This document shows, in pieces, positions 54,146 through 57,351 of a stretch of DNA of 57,351 bases. A program made the translations under genes and the position numbers. Position 1 is the first letter of the stretch, and the number at the start of each line of letters is the position of its first letter. The notes under the pieces were generated by a model, which worked only from the letters and a program-made list of their open reading frames with translations, searched no databases and was not told the DNA's origin. Source of the stretch: Acidobacteriota bacterium (GTDB lineage Bacteria; Acidobacteriota; Thermoanaerobaculia; Multivoradales; JAHEKO01); the NCBI GenBank assembly GCA_022561975.1, contig JADFQD010000005.1, positions 1-57,351 of the forward strand, given 5' to 3'.

Positions 54146-55144
54146 TCAGCTGCGTGGCGATGATTCGGGACTCGCCGTGTCGAGGTCGGTGCTCGAGGTC
54201 TCGAACTCGAGTTCCCGAAAGCTGAAGACGCGGTCCAGCAGCGCTTCGAATCGGGTGGTCTGGCCGGGCGCCAGGATCGTGGTGTCGAGCTTCGCCGGCT
54301 GCTCGAGCATCGGGTTCAGCTCTTGGTCCAAGACTCGAACGGTGAGGACGATCGATGTGCTGACGCGATCGCTCAGATTGCGCAGAAAGCCGACGATCAT
54401 CGTGCCCCCCACCTCGGCGTCGTCACGTTCCCACCCGGTTACCATGAGGCCCTGCTCTCGGGCTGCAGGTTCGGCCTTCGGATCCGAAGAGTCTGTCGGC
54501 CGAGCCGGCGCGATGTGCCCGACATCTGCATCGGTTAGCACCATCGCGGATTTGAACTGAGGATTCGGGGACGCGGATACCAGGTAGTCGCTCGACAGCC
54601 AGCCTCGGTATCCATCGTGGGTCCGAACCTGGGTCCACCCTCCGCGCCTGGCCAACATCTCGACGCTGGTGCCGTCGGCGACGCAGTCCAAGACCGGAGC
54701 ATCGCTTCGGGGCGCAGGGTGCAGGTTGAGACACGGTCTGGCTCGGACCGTAGCCGACGGGTATTCTCGTCGGCCGGACGCGGCTGTGCTTGCCAGGGTG
54801 TCTCTCGCGGCCCGACCGGTTTGCCCATCATCTGTCCGGCCTCGCTGCGAAGGTGTCTCCTGTTGCGATTGTTGCGAGCGAGTTAACTTGCGACTTGCAT
54901 CCAGGTTCAACTCTTCCAACTTCACGGTCGAGAGCATGCCGTTGGGAAGCGAGAAGACGACGTGCTTGCCGTCGATCTTCCACTCGCCGACGGTTTCGAG
55001 GCGTGTCCCGTCCCGGTACACGAGCCAATCGGCTGAAACCGGGCGAGCGGTCGCGAGAAGCGCACAGAGCACGAAGAGAATCCACCCGGCAGCGCACGCA
55101 AGCCGCCCGGCAGATCTGAGCGCGGTGGCAAGATGCCCCGCCAT
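54146..55144 (-). CDS. secreted SH3-domain protein
   Basis: A 332-residue protein. Signal peptide (WILFVLCALLATARPVSA) is followed by a short beta domain (WLVYRDGTRLETVGEWKIDGKHVVFSLPNG), a Ser/Gln-rich linker, then an SH3b-like domain (ATVRARPCLNLHPAPRSDAPVLDCVADGTSVEMLARRGGWTQVRTHDGYRGWLSSDYL, about 145-200) and a C-terminal FxxA-type beta domain. The ATG at 55144 lies 2 bp beyond the PilY1-like stop and has GGGAG upstream, so the two are likely co-translated; a GTG at 55180 would overlap the pilus gene. SH3b domains often bind peptidoglycan. Confidence 0.78.
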   Translation of the reverse strand: MAGHLATALRSAGRLACAAGWILFVLCALLATARPVSADWLVYRDGTRLETVGEWKIDGKHVVFSLPNGMLSTVKLEELNLDASRKLTRSQQSQQETPSQRGRTDDGQTGRAARDTLASTAASGRREYPSATVRARPCLNLHPAPRSDAPVLDCVADGTSVEMLARRGGWTQVRTHDGYRGWLSSDYLVSASPNPQFKSAMVLTDADVGHIAPARPTDSSDPKAEPAAREQGLMVTGWERDDAEVGGTMIVGFLRNLSDRVSTSIVLTVRVLDQELNPMLEQPAKLDTTILAPGQTTRFEALLDRVFSFRELEFETSSTDLDTASPESSPRS

Positions 55145-55146
55145 GC

Positions 55147-57351
55147 CTAGAACTCCCGCCAGTTTTTCTCGATAATGCACACCGGTACCGGAGCCACTTC
55201 GATGATCTCGGTATCGGATGCGATCGCCCGGATGTCGATGCGATAGTTGGCGAAGCGACAGTTGGAAGGAAAGAGCTTCTTGAGCTCGTCGAAAATCAAC
55301 TGTCGGTTCGGCGGTAGCGGCGGAGGTGGCGACGGAGGCGGGTTGCCGCCACCGCTGGGTGCGTTCTGGGTCGCAGAAAGATCCGCGAAGGCCTTGCCGA
55401 TCAGGGTGTCGACGCCGGTGCTCCGGGTGCGGTCGTTGTTGGTGTCGAACAGCACACCGTTGGCGTTGGTGGTCATGACCGCAAAGACCTTGCTCTTGCC
55501 GGTGCGAGAGCAGAGTCGGGGGAGGTTCTTGTTTGGGCCCCCGCCCGGTCCGGGCGCAACCGGCTGGTCCGGCGTGTAGGTGGTGAACACGGTGATGCCG
55601 GCGAGCGCGAAGGCGTCGGAAACGGTCCGCTCATCAGCGGCGAGGTCGAGGACCCATCCGTTTCGTTTTCCGACCTGCGGATTGAACAAAAAATCGGCTC
55701 CGGTGAGGCCCGGCGGCACGGTCTCGAGCAGATCGGCGGTGATGATATCTGCCGGGTCGGAGGGATCGGTATTGTCCGCGAAAACGTAGAAACGGCCCGG
55801 AGACTGTCCCAGCGACCACAGATTCTCGCGGTCCCCGTCTCCCAGAGCCAGGCCGAAGTGGGGCGCCAGAAGTGGGGTAAACAGGACCGAGGGGCGGAAA
55901 AAGAGCGGCAGCCGTTTGGCGGTCACGGAGTTGATGCTGTCGAAGATGACCCGCGGCTCGCGCTTGGGGTCGGTGATCCTGGGGACCTGGACGTCCTTGA
56001 ACACCCCGGGCTGTGTCTCGATTCGAAGAGTGTGGGAGACCAGCTTCGGCAGGTCGCCGCTCGAGTCCGGCCCCAGATCGACCCGATACAGGTAGCCGCC
56101 CGTGGTCCCGATGTAGATCCTATCGAGGAGGCCGTCCTGGTTGATGTCTACCGCGGCGGGCTCGCTGGGCGCTGCGCCTCCGGACAGGCCGAGGGTGTAG
56201 GGGTCCTCGAGCTGCTGCTTGTAGATCGCCTGCCCGGTCTCGATGTCTACGATGTAGAGCCAGTCGCCGCGGGTGGTCGGCTTGTCGGGGTCGAGGCCGC
56301 CGCCGAAGACGGCGACAAACTTATCGACGATCGTGCCGCCCTCGTCCACTTGGATGCGGCCGATGTTGGGCTTCGACCAGGTGAACGCGAGATCCAATTC
56401 ACCGTTGTCGTCCTCGTCCAGGCGGAACCTCTGCCCGTCGACTTCGACCGTGTCGCTGAATTCCCAAAGTACGGAAGGGAATTTCAGTTCGTCATCGCAG
56501 GCCAGATCGGCACCGCCGCCGAGGGTGTTGTGGCAGTCGGGTATCGTGCCGGGGTTCTTGGGCACGATGACCGTCTGGGCGGGAGGTCCGGCGAGGTTCT
56601 TCTCCTTCAGCGCATCGGGCTGGGTGATGTCCAGAGCATAGACGATTTCTCCGCCACGGCGCAGGCCCGCGACGAGCACGGTCCGCCACTCCCGATCCGC
56701 CGCAACCGGGCTGCCATTGTGCGTGGGATCCAGATAGACGTCCGCAATCGCAAGGCCGCCGTCGACCGACCACAGATGGGAGGTGCCGTCGGCCAGGGGC
56801 TTGAGCTTGGGCAGAATGGTCCGCGGCACGAAAGCTACGATCTCTTTGCCGGTGCCGTTGGTGAACTTGACCTGGTCGGAGACAATCTCCGCCACTCCGG
56901 CGTCGAAGAAGTGCAGCATGCCGTCGTTGGTCGCCGTCGCGAGCATCTTGCGCCGGAACCGGTGCTTGGTGGCGAAGTCCCTGTAATCATTGAAGTTTTG
57001 GGCAAAGAGAAGATTGCTCGTGGGACCACCGAGGACCACCGGGTCGGCGTGAAAGGTGTCACCCAGGAGGAACTGGATCTCGGTCGCGGGATCGGTCGGA
57101 TCGAGCCGACCGATCTTGATGGAGTAGGTTGCGTCGAGGATTCTCTTGGCCTCGATACGAGCGGCTTCTTCGGAAGGCGTCAGGCCGTCTGTGAAGGGGA
57201 TCCCCAGCCCGGCCCAAAGGTCTTTCTCCGGGGCGCTGCCCGCGCCGCTGGCAGTGCTGCCTTCGAGCTCTCCTCGGGCCATCGGCACACCGTCGCCGGA
57301 AGGCGCCTGCGGGTAGTAGACCCGGCGCTGGGTCACGGCGGACCCGACCGG
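55147..57351 (-). CDS. PilY1-like pilus-associated protein (5' end beyond window)
   Basis: A 735-codon fragment open to the window edge; the N terminus is missing. It carries the PilY1 C-terminal beta-propeller: FLLGDTFHADPVVLGGP near the start, LATATNDGMLHFFDAG, EWRTVLVAGLRRGGEIVYALDIT, AVFGGGLDPDKP, GGAAPSEPAAVDINQDGLLDRIYIGTTGGYLYRVDLG (a calcium-binding DxNxDGxxD site, as in PilY1). PilY1 sits at the pilus tip and takes part in retraction and surface adhesion. The Pro-rich stretch PPPSPPPPLPPN separates a C-terminal tail with a CRFANYRIDIRAI segment. Its presence fits the pilT-pilC-pilS-pilR cluster 40 kb away. Confidence 0.85.
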   Translation of the reverse strand, partial: PVGSAVTQRRVYYPQAPSGDGVPMARGELEGSTASGAGSAPEKDLWAGLGIPFTDGLTPSEEAARIEAKRILDATYSIKIGRLDPTDPATEIQFLLGDTFHADPVVLGGPTSNLLFAQNFNDYRDFATKHRFRRKMLATATNDGMLHFFDAGVAEIVSDQVKFTNGTGKEIVAFVPRTILPKLKPLADGTSHLWSVDGGLAIADVYLDPTHNGSPVAADREWRTVLVAGLRRGGEIVYALDITQPDALKEKNLAGPPAQTVIVPKNPGTIPDCHNTLGGGADLACDDELKFPSVLWEFSDTVEVDGQRFRLDEDDNGELDLAFTWSKPNIGRIQVDEGGTIVDKFVAVFGGGLDPDKPTTRGDWLYIVDIETGQAIYKQQLEDPYTLGLSGGAAPSEPAAVDINQDGLLDRIYIGTTGGYLYRVDLGPDSSGDLPKLVSHTLRIETQPGVFKDVQVPRITDPKREPRVIFDSINSVTAKRLPLFFRPSVLFTPLLAPHFGLALGDGDRENLWSLGQSPGRFYVFADNTDPSDPADIITADLLETVPPGLTGADFLFNPQVGKRNGWVLDLAADERTVSDAFALAGITVFTTYTPDQPVAPGPGGGPNKNLPRLCSRTGKSKVFAVMTTNANGVLFDTNNDRTRSTGVDTLIGKAFADLSATQNAPSGGGNPPPSPPPPLPPNRQLIFDELKKLFPSNCRFANYRIDIRAIASDTEIIEVAPVPVCIIEKNWREF

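Overview
This is a high-GC chromosomal window that reads like a member of the Acidobacteriota (a Thermoanaerobaculia- or Holophagae-type lineage is my inference). The evidence is an Acidobacterial-type VWFA-related protein, several FG-GAP/ASPIC (CRTAC1-like) proteins, an Oar-type TonB-dependent receptor with an N-terminal carboxypeptidase-regulatory-like domain, many secreted TPR proteins, and long palindromic intergenic repeats. No rRNA, tRNA, CRISPR array, prophage or origin was seen.

Left third (1-24.8 kb), mostly housekeeping. A minus-strand operon with 4-bp overlaps runs tmk-holB-manC-trmB-ABC exporter. It is followed by the three-gene proton-translocating transhydrogenase operon (pntAA-pntAB-pntB), a small lipoprotein-like gene and a second ABC exporter half. 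The two exporter halves resemble MdlA and MdlB respectively. Next come a type IV pilus block (pilT, pilC, pilS, pilR), an XdhC-like and a MoeA-like molybdenum-cofactor pair with FmdB and DUF4388 genes between them, a phnD-phnC-phnE oxyanion importer, and an MFS transporter.

Middle (24.9-30.4 kb). A GntR(YtrA-type)-ABC ATPase-permease operon has the permease 3' end interrupted by a complete IS630-family element with TA target duplication and a two-ORF transposase joined at an A8 slippery site. A secreted metallo-beta-lactamase-fold hydrolase and a secreted protein of unknown function follow.

Right half (30.7-57.35 kb), a dense cell-envelope/secreted protein region. It holds an ATGA-coupled operon (VWA-like protein, SH3-metallopeptidase, CRTAC1-like propeller, TPR) and a TonB receptor preceded by a sigma-54-like promoter. 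It then holds an Acidobacterial VWFA protein, an alkaline-phosphatase-superfamily/TPR protein, more TPR proteins, a large VWA-like paralogue of the first gene of the 30.7-kb operon, an SH3 protein and a PilY1-like pilus protein cut by the window edge.

Most notable observation: the minus-strand ORFs at 44493-42580 and 42558-40471 are one reading frame separated by a single in-frame TGA. The TGA is followed by a stem-loop whose apical loop (AGGUCGU) and distance from the UGA (16 nt) closely match the bacterial SECIS of E. coli fdhF. I read this as one 1340-residue selenocysteine-containing lipoprotein: FG-GAP propeller - Sec - ASPIC/UnbV - TlpA-like thioredoxin (CVPC) - TPR. I am not aware of a described selenoprotein family with this architecture.
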